This document shows, piece after piece, positions 16,369 through 25,505 of a stretch of 49,098 bases of DNA. The position numbers and the translations under genes are program-made. Under the pieces are notes generated by a model. The model worked only from the letters and a program-made list of their open reading frames with translations. It was not told where the DNA came from and made no database searches. The stretch is from Sphingobacterium haloxyli. Its GTDB lineage: Bacteria > Bacteroidota > Bacteroidia > Sphingobacteriales > Sphingobacteriaceae. The stretch covers positions 1 through 49,098 of the forward strand of contig NZ_PVBQ01000022.1 of assembly GCF_002980525.1 (NCBI RefSeq). The letters run 5' to 3'. Position 1 is the first letter of the stretch, and every line of letters starts with the position of its first letter.

Positions 16369-19239
16369 ATGATAATGTGTAAACTTCGTCTTACGGTGTT
16401 ATGTTACTTGTTCGTTCACAGCATACATGCAATCGGACAATCTCCTGACATGGCAACCTATCAAAGAACAGACTCTGGTGTAAAAATCAGCTTCACTGGA
16501 TTAGCTACTTCGGTCGATCAGGATATTTATCTCGACGCAGTGCGTGATGATATCGTTCGCGTAACTGCCTTGCCTCCTGATGCTGCGTTTCCCACTATGG
16601 AAAGTCTGGTAATCGTGGATTCTCTGCGACGTTCATTAAATGCCTTATCCATAAACGTGCTCCAGGATACACTCTATCTACGCACACAAGACTTGGTGTT
16701 GGCGACGTCTTTACGAACAGGACGCATCCTTTTTAAGGACAAAAATGAAAGAATTATCCTGGGAGAGCGAAAACGTGTAGATGGAAGTTTTAGACCGGAT
16801 GCGTACGATGGAGATTCTTTTTACGCCTTAAATCAAGGCTTTAATGTAGATAAAAACGAAGGATTGTATGGATTGGGACAACACCAAAACGCGGTGATGA
16901 ATTACAACGACGGAAAACAGGTCACTTTGCTTCAATATAACACAGAGATTGGTGTTCCGTTTTTGTTGTCGACAAAAAACTATGGGCTGTTGTGGCATAA
17001 TTATTCGATCACAACAGCGGGCGATGTGCGTCCGCTGTTACCCTTGAACGCCTTTAAGCTTACCTCCAAGGAAGGATTAGCGGGCTGGTTGACGGCAACT
17101 TATTCGCATCGCGACCATCCTGATAGCGTGTGGTTGAGCAGACCAGAGTCTATCATCGATTATTCTTATTTAACTGATCAACATAAATTGCCCAAGGACA
17201 TCGCACTAGCAGAAGCGAAAGTACTTTATGAAGGGCGGATAACATCTCCCTATTCTGGCTTGCACCGGCTGCATTTTAAATATGCTGGATATACGAGGAT
17301 ATGGATAGACGGGGCGCTGTTGGAAGACCGCTGGCGGGAATCATGGAATGCGGGGACGTTTGAAATCGCAAAGGAGATGCAGATGGGTAAACCGTATGAT
17401 ATCCGTATTGAATGGCTTCCAGATGGTGGTGAATCATACTTTACATTGAACTGGCAGAGCCCATTGCCAACGGACTTGAAAAATACGTTTTCTTTCGCTT
17501 CGGAGGCCGGCGACGCGATAGACTATTATTTTATCTATGGCAAAGACATGGATGAAGTCATATCAGGTTATCGCGACCTATCAGGCAAAGCGCCGATTAT
17601 GCCACGTTGGAGTTTTGGTTACTGGCAAAGCCGTGAGCGCTATAAAACACAACAGGAGATTGAACAGGTTGCCCAGGAATTTCGGAAGCGCCGTATTCCG
17701 ATCGATAATATGGTGCAAGACTGGTCTTACTGGGCAGAACATGATTGGGGGAGCCACGAGTTCGACAGGGCTCGGTTTCCAGATCCCGATGGGATGATTA
17801 AGCGCCTGCACAATATGAATATGCGGGTTATGATTTCGGTTTGGCCAAAAATCAATGAAGCGTCGTCTGTATATGGCCAGTTTAGCGATAAAGGATGGCT
17901 TTATTCGAGAAACATTTATGACGGAAGGAAAGATTGGATCGGAAAAGGCTATACATCGACGTTTTATGATCCCTTCCAGGAGGGAGCACGTCAGGGGTTT
18001 TGGGATTTGATGAACGATAAGCTTTATAAAAAGGGGATTGATGCTTGGTGGATGGACGCCAGCGAACCAGATATTCATTCAAATATCAATCTGGACGAAC
18101 GCAAAGCCGTGTTTCAACCCGCTACCGGTTCTTCCGTACGTTATTACAATACTTTTCCTTTGATGAATGCCAAGGGAATTTACGAAGGGCAACGCCAGAC
18201 AGATCCTAACAACCGGGTGTTTATCTTAACACGATCTTATTTTGCAGGGCAACAACGTTATAGCGCTGCGGCCTGGAGCGGCGATATTGCCTCCCGTTGG
18301 CATGATATGAAAGACCAGATCGCAGCAGGTGTTAATTTTTCGATGTCCGGCACACCTTACTGGACAATGGACGCGGGTGGATTTCTGGTAGAGAAGCGTT
18401 TTCATAAGCCTACACAGGACGACTTAGAAGAATGGCGGGAGATGAATGCACGCTGGTACCAGTATGGTGCTTTCCTGCCCATGTTCCGTGCGCACGGCCA
18501 ATTTCCATTTAGGGAGCCCTTCAACATCGCGGATGAAGGCCACCCTGCCTATGCGAGCATGCTATACTACATTCACTTACGTTATAAACTCTTGACATAC
18601 AATTATAGTCTGGCAGCGAAAACCTTCTTCGACAATTATACGATGATTCGTGGACTGGCGATGGATTTTCCACAGGATCAGCAGACTTATGCCGTCAATG
18701 ATCAATACCTCTGGGGACCAGCGCTTTTGGTTAATCCCGTTACCGAAAAAGGAGCGACGAAGCGAACGGTTTACCTGCCCCGAGGAGCCGCATGGTACGA
18801 CCTGTATGCGGGGAAACATTATGAAGGCGGGCATGTGATACAGGCAGATGCACCATATGTGCGTATACCGGTATTCGTCCGGTCTGGGTCGATATTGCCC
18901 GTCGGAAAGGAACTGCAGTATACCGATGAAAACCCGCAAGATGAACTGACCTTATTTGTTTATGATGGAGCGGACGGTGTATTTGATCTGTACGAGGATG
19001 AAGGAGATAATTATAATTACGAGAAAGGTAAGTCTAGTATAATCCGTATCCTGTATAATAACCAAGACGGGAAACTGACGATTGGAGAACGGAAGGGAAG
19101 CTTTGATGGGATGCTGCAGAAAAGAACTTTCCATGTGATATTTGTTTCTTCGCAAACACCAATTGGCATAGATTCGGAACACACAAAAAAGCAGACCATC
19201 TTCTACCAGGGAAAATCGACAAGTATAACAATCAGGTAA
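16369..19239 (+). CDS. GH31 glycoside hydrolase with PA14-like insert, probable alpha-xylosidase
   Basis: A 956-residue exported enzyme (signal peptide about 1-24). An N-terminal beta-sandwich is interrupted at about 235-375 by a PA14-like domain (around GLHRLHFKYAGYTRIWIDG). The TIM barrel carries nucleophile Asp563 in WWMDASEPD and acid/base Asp639 in AAWSGDIASRW. C-terminal beta domains follow. A PA14 insert and the DASEPD form of the nucleophile motif are, to my knowledge, features of GH31 alpha-xylosidases that remove xylose from xyloglucan oligosaccharides; alpha-glucosidase remains possible. It is the first gene of the operon, 23 bases before SusC, which is an unusual position for a hydrolase. 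An alternative start lies at 16375. Confidence 0.85.
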   Translation: MIMCKLRLTVLCYLFVHSIHAIGQSPDMATYQRTDSGVKISFTGLATSVDQDIYLDAVRDDIVRVTALPPDAAFPTMESLVIVDSLRRSLNALSINVLQDTLYLRTQDLVLATSLRTGRILFKDKNERIILGERKRVDGSFRPDAYDGDSFYALNQGFNVDKNEGLYGLGQHQNAVMNYNDGKQVTLLQYNTEIGVPFLLSTKNYGLLWHNYSITTAGDVRPLLPLNAFKLTSKEGLAGWLTATYSHRDHPDSVWLSRPESIIDYSYLTDQHKLPKDIALAEAKVLYEGRITSPYSGLHRLHFKYAGYTRIWIDGALLEDRWRESWNAGTFEIAKEMQMGKPYDIRIEWLPDGGESYFTLNWQSPLPTDLKNTFSFASEAGDAIDYYFIYGKDMDEVISGYRDLSGKAPIMPRWSFGYWQSRERYKTQQEIEQVAQEFRKRRIPIDNMVQDWSYWAEHDWGSHEFDRARFPDPDGMIKRLHNMNMRVMISVWPKINEASSVYGQFSDKGWLYSRNIYDGRKDWIGKGYTSTFYDPFQEGARQGFWDLMNDKLYKKGIDAWWMDASEPDIHSNINLDERKAVFQPATGSSVRYYNTFPLMNAKGIYEGQRQTDPNNRVFILTRSYFAGQQRYSAAAWSGDIASRWHDMKDQIAAGVNFSMSGTPYWTMDAGGFLVEKRFHKPTQDDLEEWREMNARWYQYGAFLPMFRAHGQFPFREPFNIADEGHPAYASMLYYIHLRYKLLTYNYSLAAKTFFDNYTMIRGLAMDFPQDQQTYAVNDQYLWGPALLVNPVTEKGATKRTVYLPRGAAWYDLYAGKHYEGGHVIQADAPYVRIPVFVRSGSILPVGKELQYTDENPQDELTLFVYDGADGVFDLYEDEGDNYNYEKGKSSIIRILYNNQDGKLTIGERKGSFDGMLQKRTFHVIFVSSQTPIGIDSEHTKKQTIFYQGKSTSITIR

Positions 19240-19262
19240 AAACCAGTTTTAAACAAAATAAA

Positions 19263-22200
19263 ATGAAGAAGCAACAATTGTATCGTCATGCGCTCCTGCT
19301 TGTCATGCTGTTTATCAGCGCGCAGGTCTGGGCACAGACTATTCGCGGTAGCGTTGTGTCCGCAGACACAGACGAACCGCTGACCGGAGCCAGTATTCAG
19401 GTAAAGGGGCAACAAGAGTCTACCGCGACAGACTCGCAGGGGAATTTTATGTTGGATGCACCTGCCGGAGCGACGCTGGTGGTATCGTATGTGGGGTATC
19501 AAACGCAGGAAATCCAAGTGTCTGAGGGGGGAACTTTATTGATTCGTTTGGTGGCAGAAGCAGCTGACTTAGAGCAGGTAGTCGTCATCGGTTACGGAGC
19601 GCAAAAGAAAAAACTCAACACTGGGGCGAACCTCAGGGTGGAAGGCGCTGATTTGGAAAAACGAAATCAGCTAAATCCTTTGCAGGCCTTACAGGGGCAG
19701 GCGCCGGGTGTATCGATTACGGCCAATTCCGGTCAGCCTGGTGCGGATATGAAAGTCGTTGTCCGTGGGCTTGGGACCATCGGTAACTCTGGGCCGTTGT
19801 ATGTCATCGATGGTATTCCGGGAGGGGATATTAGCATACTGAATCCTGCGGACATTGTCTCCATCGATGTGCTCAAGGATGCTGCATCGGCAGCCATCTA
19901 TGGTTCGCAGGCGGCTAACGGAGTCGTGCTTGTCACCACGAAAATGGGTAGATCGGGGAAGACACAGCTGTCATTCGATGCCTTTGGGGGCGTACAAAAC
20001 GTCGGACGTAGAGTGCCCTTGCTAAATCGGGAACAATATAAGACGATTATGAATGAACAGGCGTTGAACACCGGATCGGCTCTCATTGATTTCGATGGGA
20101 TGGAAGGACTGGCCGATACGGATTGGCTGGATTATATGTTCACCGACGATGCGAAAATGCAAAATTATAATCTTGGCCTGACGGGAGGTTCCGAGAACTC
20201 GGTATATGCCATGTCGCTTAACTATATCGGGCAGGAAGGAATTGCAGGTGGAAGGAATGTCTCCAATTACGAACGTTACGGTTTCCGTATCAACTCAGAA
20301 CACAAATTGTTGGACCAGTTCCTAACTATCGGTCAACATCTGAACTTCAATTATATCCGCAATAATGGAATCAACGTTGGCAACCAATACAACAACACGC
20401 TACGTGGAGCGTTTGCCACATCACCATTATCGCCTGTTTATTCTAACAATGGCCGATTCGGAAGCCCATACAACGATACCTCGAACTCGCCGTGGTACAA
20501 TGGAGATGGCAACCCTTACGGGGCAATGATGACCAATTCGAATAACCAAAACGACGCACAACGCGTGTTGGCTGATATCTACGCGGAGATCGAGCTCATA
20601 CCCGGTTTGAAAATTAAGACGATAGGCGGATTCAATTACTCCGCTTCTGAATATCGAAGCTTTACCCCATTGTTTCAGTTTTCCGCATTCAGCTATAATC
20701 TGGACCACACGACGGTAAATCAAAATATGGGAAAAGGGCATACCCTGACCTGGACGAATACGGCTACATATGACTTTAATGTCGCTACGGATCATCAATT
20801 TACCGCCATGGTGGGGATGGAGTCGCAGCGTTATCAAGGAACGTACTTATCGGGTTCCAACTGGAATCTATTGTCGCAATTCAATGATTTTGCACACGCC
20901 TATCTCGATAATACCACCGGCCAGGCGCATCTGGATGACGAAGGCAATATCGTAGAAACGCGATTCGTCAATGGCCGTCCGGAAAATATGTATAGAAGAG
21001 TGTCTTATTTCGGTCGTTTTGGCTATAACTTCAAAGAAAAGTATTTACTGAATGCGACCTTGCGGGCCGATGGATCTTCTAAATTTGCCCGGGGCAATAG
21101 GTGGGGATATTTTCCATCGTTGTCTGCGGGATGGATACTTTCCTCTGAAGACTTTTTCGCGCCCTGGAGCAGTTCCGTTAATTTCCTGAAATTCCGTGCT
21201 TCCTGGGGACAAGTGGGCAATCAGGATATTGCAGACTTTCAGTTTGCCTCGCCAATCAATACCTCCACAGGCTGGACTGCGGATAATCCAGCTGCGCATT
21301 ACGTGTTTGGTACGGGCAATGTAAATGTACCTGGTGCGTACCCTAGGCGTTTATCCAACCCATTATTAACTTGGGAGACTTCTGAACAGACCAATGTGGG
21401 ATTGGATGCTAAATTTTTGAACAACCGCCTGGATGTCGTCGCTGACTTCTACATAAAGAATACGAAAAATTGGCTAGTACAGCCTCCTATATTAGCTACT
21501 GCGGGCGCGGATGCGCCTTTTATTAATGGCGGGAGTGTCCGAAATACGGGCGTCGAACTGGGGCTGGCCTGGAATAGCCAGGTAGGGGAATTAGCGTATC
21601 GAGCAGGGGTCAACGGAGCATACAACAAGAATCGTGTAGGCTCAATCCCGACGGAAGACGGCATTATCCATGGTGAAATTAATATGTTGTTCGATAACTC
21701 GGAAGAATTCTATCGTGCGCAAAATGGGCACGCCATTGGTTATTTTTGGGGCTACCAAACGGACGGCCTATTCCAAAGTGAAGCGGACATCGCTTCATGG
21801 CGTGAACAAGGACGCGGTATTCTGCAACCGAACGTAAAACCGGGCGATGTAAAATATGTTGATCAGAATGGGGATGGCGTGATCAACGTGTTGGATAAGA
21901 TTGATCTCGGTGTCGGTTTGCCAAACTTCACCTTTGGTTTCAATGTGGGGGTGAATTATAAGAATTTTGATCTCTCTCTAGATGCTTATGGAGTAACCGG
22001 AAACAAGATTGTCCAGTCCCTACGTAACCACGCGAATAAGCAAGCAAATTATACGACACAAATTTTGGAGAGATGGACTGGTGAGGGAACGTCTAATAGA
22101 ATCCCGCGCGTCACGGAGACCAATATTAACTGGCAGTTTTCAGATCTATATTTACAAGATGGCGACTTTTTAAGGATAGCCAATGTCACGTTGGGGTACG

Positions 22201-22400
22201 ACTTCTCGAAATTGACGAGCTGGAAGTACGCGAACCAAATTCGATTATATGTCCAGGGACAGAATCTGTTCACGTTCACAAAGTATGACGGCATGGATCC
22301 GGAAATAGGTTACGGCACATCAGGTTGGGTATCCGGTATTGATTTGGGATATTACCCTCGGCCTAAGGTCGTGTTGTTCGGTCTGAATGTTAAGTTTTAA
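19263..22400 (+). CDS. SusC-family TonB-dependent outer-membrane glycan transporter
   Basis: A 1045-residue importer: signal peptide (1-24, ending VWAQ), carboxypeptidase-like domain (about 26-105), plug (about 110-225, with VVIGYGAQKKK and the PLYVIDGIP segment), and a 22-strand-type barrel ending KVVLFGLNVKF, the typical aromatic terminus of an outer-membrane protein. With the SusD protein it forms the pedal-bin complex that brings oligosaccharides into the periplasm using TonB energy. The ORF is intact. It is 23 bases after GH31 and 12 bases before susD, so it is in the same operon. Confidence 0.95.
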   Translation: MKKQQLYRHALLLVMLFISAQVWAQTIRGSVVSADTDEPLTGASIQVKGQQESTATDSQGNFMLDAPAGATLVVSYVGYQTQEIQVSEGGTLLIRLVAEAADLEQVVVIGYGAQKKKLNTGANLRVEGADLEKRNQLNPLQALQGQAPGVSITANSGQPGADMKVVVRGLGTIGNSGPLYVIDGIPGGDISILNPADIVSIDVLKDAASAAIYGSQAANGVVLVTTKMGRSGKTQLSFDAFGGVQNVGRRVPLLNREQYKTIMNEQALNTGSALIDFDGMEGLADTDWLDYMFTDDAKMQNYNLGLTGGSENSVYAMSLNYIGQEGIAGGRNVSNYERYGFRINSEHKLLDQFLTIGQHLNFNYIRNNGINVGNQYNNTLRGAFATSPLSPVYSNNGRFGSPYNDTSNSPWYNGDGNPYGAMMTNSNNQNDAQRVLADIYAEIELIPGLKIKTIGGFNYSASEYRSFTPLFQFSAFSYNLDHTTVNQNMGKGHTLTWTNTATYDFNVATDHQFTAMVGMESQRYQGTYLSGSNWNLLSQFNDFAHAYLDNTTGQAHLDDEGNIVETRFVNGRPENMYRRVSYFGRFGYNFKEKYLLNATLRADGSSKFARGNRWGYFPSLSAGWILSSEDFFAPWSSSVNFLKFRASWGQVGNQDIADFQFASPINTSTGWTADNPAAHYVFGTGNVNVPGAYPRRLSNPLLTWETSEQTNVGLDAKFLNNRLDVVADFYIKNTKNWLVQPPILATAGADAPFINGGSVRNTGVELGLAWNSQVGELAYRAGVNGAYNKNRVGSIPTEDGIIHGEINMLFDNSEEFYRAQNGHAIGYFWGYQTDGLFQSEADIASWREQGRGILQPNVKPGDVKYVDQNGDGVINVLDKIDLGVGLPNFTFGFNVGVNYKNFDLSLDAYGVTGNKIVQSLRNHANKQANYTTQILERWTGEGTSNRIPRVTETNINWQFSDLYLQDGDFLRIANVTLGYDFSKLTSWKYANQIRLYVQGQNLFTFTKYDGMDPEIGYGTSGWVSGIDLGYYPRPKVVLFGLNVKF

Positions 22401-22412
22401 AAATAGACAAAA

Positions 22413-24041
22413 ATGAAAACATCAAGAATATTATACACATCACTATTGGCGTCGAGTTTATTTTTTGGAGCATGTTCTTCTAGCTTTCTAGACGTCGAAC
22501 CGATAACGGAAGTTGTGGAAAGTAATTTCTATAAAACGATAGAAGATGCCGAAATGGCATTGGTAGGTTGCTATGACGGTTATCAGCGTACCTCGTCCAA
22601 CGGGAATCTTTCTTTTGTCGTGGCGTCGGAAATCTTGTCAGACAACTGCTTCGGCGGTACGGGACATACCGATGGAAGAGCTTATCAGGTGTTGGATCGC
22701 TTTGATATCGCTCAGTCGCCATCCGACAACAATCTATTTGACGGAACATGGACAGACTATTATGCCGGCATCTTTCGGTGTAATACCCTGTTGAATAAGA
22801 TGGAAGAAACGGACTTCGGGGACGCGCAGATAACCAAGTTACGTATAGAAGGGGAGGCACGTTTCCTACGCGCGCTGATGTACTTTGATATGGTGCGTTT
22901 GTTTGAACGTATCCCGCTACTGACAAGTGCTACCAGAGAGAACATACCCCAAGCAGATTACAAGGAAACCTATCGGCTTATTGTCGAAGACCTGATGTTC
23001 GCTGCAGCGAATATCCCCGCAGATGCATATCCGAAAGCGAACGCAGCGACAAATGATGGGCGAGTGACACCTCACGCAGCCAAGGCGTTGTTGGCTCGGG
23101 TGTACTTATTTTATACGGGGTATTACGGACTAGATGATCTCGATGTAAAGAGGACTGATGTGTTGGCGGGTTTGGAAGACATCATCAATAGCAATGAATT
23201 TAGTTTAGTAAGCGAATTTAAGGGACTATGGCCTGCTGCAAGCTATTTGCCCGTTCCGGCAAGTAATGCCTTAGATCGGTCGGCTTATGCAGGTAAAGGA
23301 AATAGCGAGGTCGTCTTCGCTAAAAAGTTTAATAACACACAGAACTATGACGGTCTTGTCGACGGAAACCGTTGGTTAGTTATGCTAGGTTTGCGAAACA
23401 CCAATTTTTCTCCTTACGGACAGGGCTGGGGCGCAGCGACGGTTAACCCCCGCTTGGTTAATGCCTATGCGGATACCGATACACGTAGGGTAGCCTCTAT
23501 CATCGATATTGCGGGAGAAGGGGTCAGTGGATTTGATCAGAACGATCAGCGTGAGTACACCGGGTTTGCGAACAAGAAATATACGCCCACGGCATTGCCC
23601 GATGGTACTTCGAATACAGGTGGTCAGAATGACTTTCAGCTCTCGCAAGATCAAGATTACTTCGTTATCCGCTATGCTGATGTATTGTTGATGGCGGCTG
23701 AACTAGGTTCGCCTCAGGCACAAAATTACTTTAACCAGGTTAGACAGCGAGCTTATGGTGCAAGTTACCCCGCATTGTCGGTGAGCAAGGAAGCAATACT
23801 TGAAGAAAGAAGGCTGGAGTTCGCTTTTGAGGGGTTACGGTATTGGGATCTGTTGCGACAAGGTGTAGAAAGTGCGGCTGCAAGGATTGCGCAGACTCAA
23901 AATGTAACGAGTGGTTCGGCACCGGATCAGGTTGTCATCAATGCAGAGCATATTATCAACACGCGTGGACTCATGCAGATTCCGAATAATCAGATTACCC
24001 TGTCCAATGGTGTTTTGCAACAAAATGATGGTTGGAACTAA
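22413..24041 (+). CDS. SusD/RagB-family surface glycan-binding lipoprotein
   Basis: A 542-residue lipoprotein with lipobox FFGAC (Cys21) followed by SSSFLDVEP, a standard SusD opening. Helical TPR-like units form the N-terminal half, and the C-terminal signature (RRLEFAFEGLRYWDLLRQG) is typical of the family. It closes over the SusC barrel at the cell surface and captures the glycan. Sugar-binding aromatics cannot be assigned without an alignment. It overlaps nothing and ends 19 bases before the next lipoprotein gene. Confidence 0.95.
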   Translation: MKTSRILYTSLLASSLFFGACSSSFLDVEPITEVVESNFYKTIEDAEMALVGCYDGYQRTSSNGNLSFVVASEILSDNCFGGTGHTDGRAYQVLDRFDIAQSPSDNNLFDGTWTDYYAGIFRCNTLLNKMEETDFGDAQITKLRIEGEARFLRALMYFDMVRLFERIPLLTSATRENIPQADYKETYRLIVEDLMFAAANIPADAYPKANAATNDGRVTPHAAKALLARVYLFYTGYYGLDDLDVKRTDVLAGLEDIINSNEFSLVSEFKGLWPAASYLPVPASNALDRSAYAGKGNSEVVFAKKFNNTQNYDGLVDGNRWLVMLGLRNTNFSPYGQGWGAATVNPRLVNAYADTDTRRVASIIDIAGEGVSGFDQNDQREYTGFANKKYTPTALPDGTSNTGGQNDFQLSQDQDYFVIRYADVLLMAAELGSPQAQNYFNQVRQRAYGASYPALSVSKEAILEERRLEFAFEGLRYWDLLRQGVESAAARIAQTQNVTSGSAPDQVVINAEHIINTRGLMQIPNNQITLSNGVLQQNDGWN

Positions 24042-24060
24042 ACTTATAAACGATAAAATT

Positions 24061-25485
24061 ATGAACCGAGTAATAAAATTATGCACGATGCTCATCGCTT
24101 GGGGTAGTGTATGGATGGGCGGGTGTACGCCAGAAGAATTCGAACTGGGCGATATCGATGTCAATCCACAGGATCTGGTAGAAGGTATAGCGTTTAAAAT
24201 TGAGCATGATGCGGAGAATCCCAATATAGTATACTTGACGAGTCTGATGGATGATCGCTATACACCATTATGGGATCATCCGCAGGGGAGGAGCCAGGAA
24301 CGCCGGGTCACTTTGAAAATACCGTTCGAAGGCACGTATGAAGTGAAATTTGGCGTGCAGACCAGAGGGGGTATCGTATTTGGAGAACCAGCGACATTTA
24401 CAATCGACGATTTCTATGCAGGTTTCGTTGATCATGAACTGTGGGAACTCTTGTCGGGAGGAGTAGGACAAGAAAAAATATGGTATCTCGATCTTGATGA
24501 AGAAGGTTTGAGTCGTTACTTCGTAGGACCGCTCTTTTTTTATGGCATGGACGATAGTTGGGAAACGGTAACCGAGGGGAAAACTGTAGACGGTGATTCC
24601 TGGAATTGGAAACCCGATTATAAAGGCAATAGTTGGTTGATGGCTGCTGGTGATTATGGTACGATGACATTTTCTTTGAAAGATGGTGCGAGTGTACGTG
24701 TTAATCACAGAATGTTGTCGAATCGTGGCATAGAACAGGGTACATATATGATTGATACGGACAACTATACCATGCGCATGAATGATGCGAGTCCATTACA
24801 TAACGCGGAACGAGACGGTCATGTGGTGGACTGGGGCAATATTCGCATTTTGTCGTTAACCGAAGACTATATGCAGTTGGCTGTTATCCGGGATAAAGCG
24901 TTGTCAGGAGAAGAACCTTGTTTGCTCGTCTATAATTTTATTTCCAAGGACTATAAAGATAATTGGGAGCCAGGAAACCAACCCGATCCTGAACCTCCTT
25001 ATGAGGGAAATGCCAATGAAGATTTGACGACATCGACGAGCACGATGAAAAAATGGGTGTTGTCACTTAATACACCTTACAACTGGACAAATCTTGCCGG
25101 CGAACTTCTGAATGACTGGTCCGATCCTTCTAGTTATCTGTCGTCCGGCTGGGCGCCATATGACGCCAACCTGATTCAGCATATTTCGTTGACCTTGGAT
25201 AAGACGGGAACGAACTCGGGACGCTACATTTTTACCGATGGTTCGGGTGGAAATATTACCGGGGTTTATACTACCGATGAACATAACAATATCGTATTTG
25301 ATCAGGTTATTTCTTTCACGCTATCCGGTTGGTTAGCACTTTCTACAACCGACGAAGGTATGCTGCGGATAATAGATGTCGATCGTGATCCTACTGGTCA
25401 TGTCACCGGTCTTTGGCTGGGTAAAAGAGATTCGGATAAGCCAGAATATCAGGTGTATAGGTTTGAATCAACACCTGTGAATTAA
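24061..25485 (+). CDS. Predicted surface glycan-binding lipoprotein, no family recognised
   Basis: A 474-residue lipoprotein (lipobox WMGGC, Cys22). Visible parts: an Ig/PKD-like domain (about 35-120), then two blocks that begin alike, one with KIWYLDLD (about 135) and one with KKWVLSLN (about 350), joined by a Pro/acidic linker (NQPDPEPPYEG). Each block alternates strands rich in Trp and Gly and ends near YNFIS or YRFES, so the two may be a duplicated beta-rich domain. The place after susD and before the secreted endo-glucanase is where known loci keep a second surface glycan-binding protein. I assign the role by position, not by sequence. The start at 24061 puts the lipobox at the right distance; an open frame extends upstream into susD. 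Confidence 0.7.
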   Translation: MNRVIKLCTMLIAWGSVWMGGCTPEEFELGDIDVNPQDLVEGIAFKIEHDAENPNIVYLTSLMDDRYTPLWDHPQGRSQERRVTLKIPFEGTYEVKFGVQTRGGIVFGEPATFTIDDFYAGFVDHELWELLSGGVGQEKIWYLDLDEEGLSRYFVGPLFFYGMDDSWETVTEGKTVDGDSWNWKPDYKGNSWLMAAGDYGTMTFSLKDGASVRVNHRMLSNRGIEQGTYMIDTDNYTMRMNDASPLHNAERDGHVVDWGNIRILSLTEDYMQLAVIRDKALSGEEPCLLVYNFISKDYKDNWEPGNQPDPEPPYEGNANEDLTTSTSTMKKWVLSLNTPYNWTNLAGELLNDWSDPSSYLSSGWAPYDANLIQHISLTLDKTGTNSGRYIFTDGSGGNITGVYTTDEHNNIVFDQVISFTLSGWLALSTTDEGMLRIIDVDRDPTGHVTGLWLGKRDSDKPEYQVYRFESTPVN

Positions 25486-25505
25486 ATGTTAAATAAATAC
25501 AGCGA

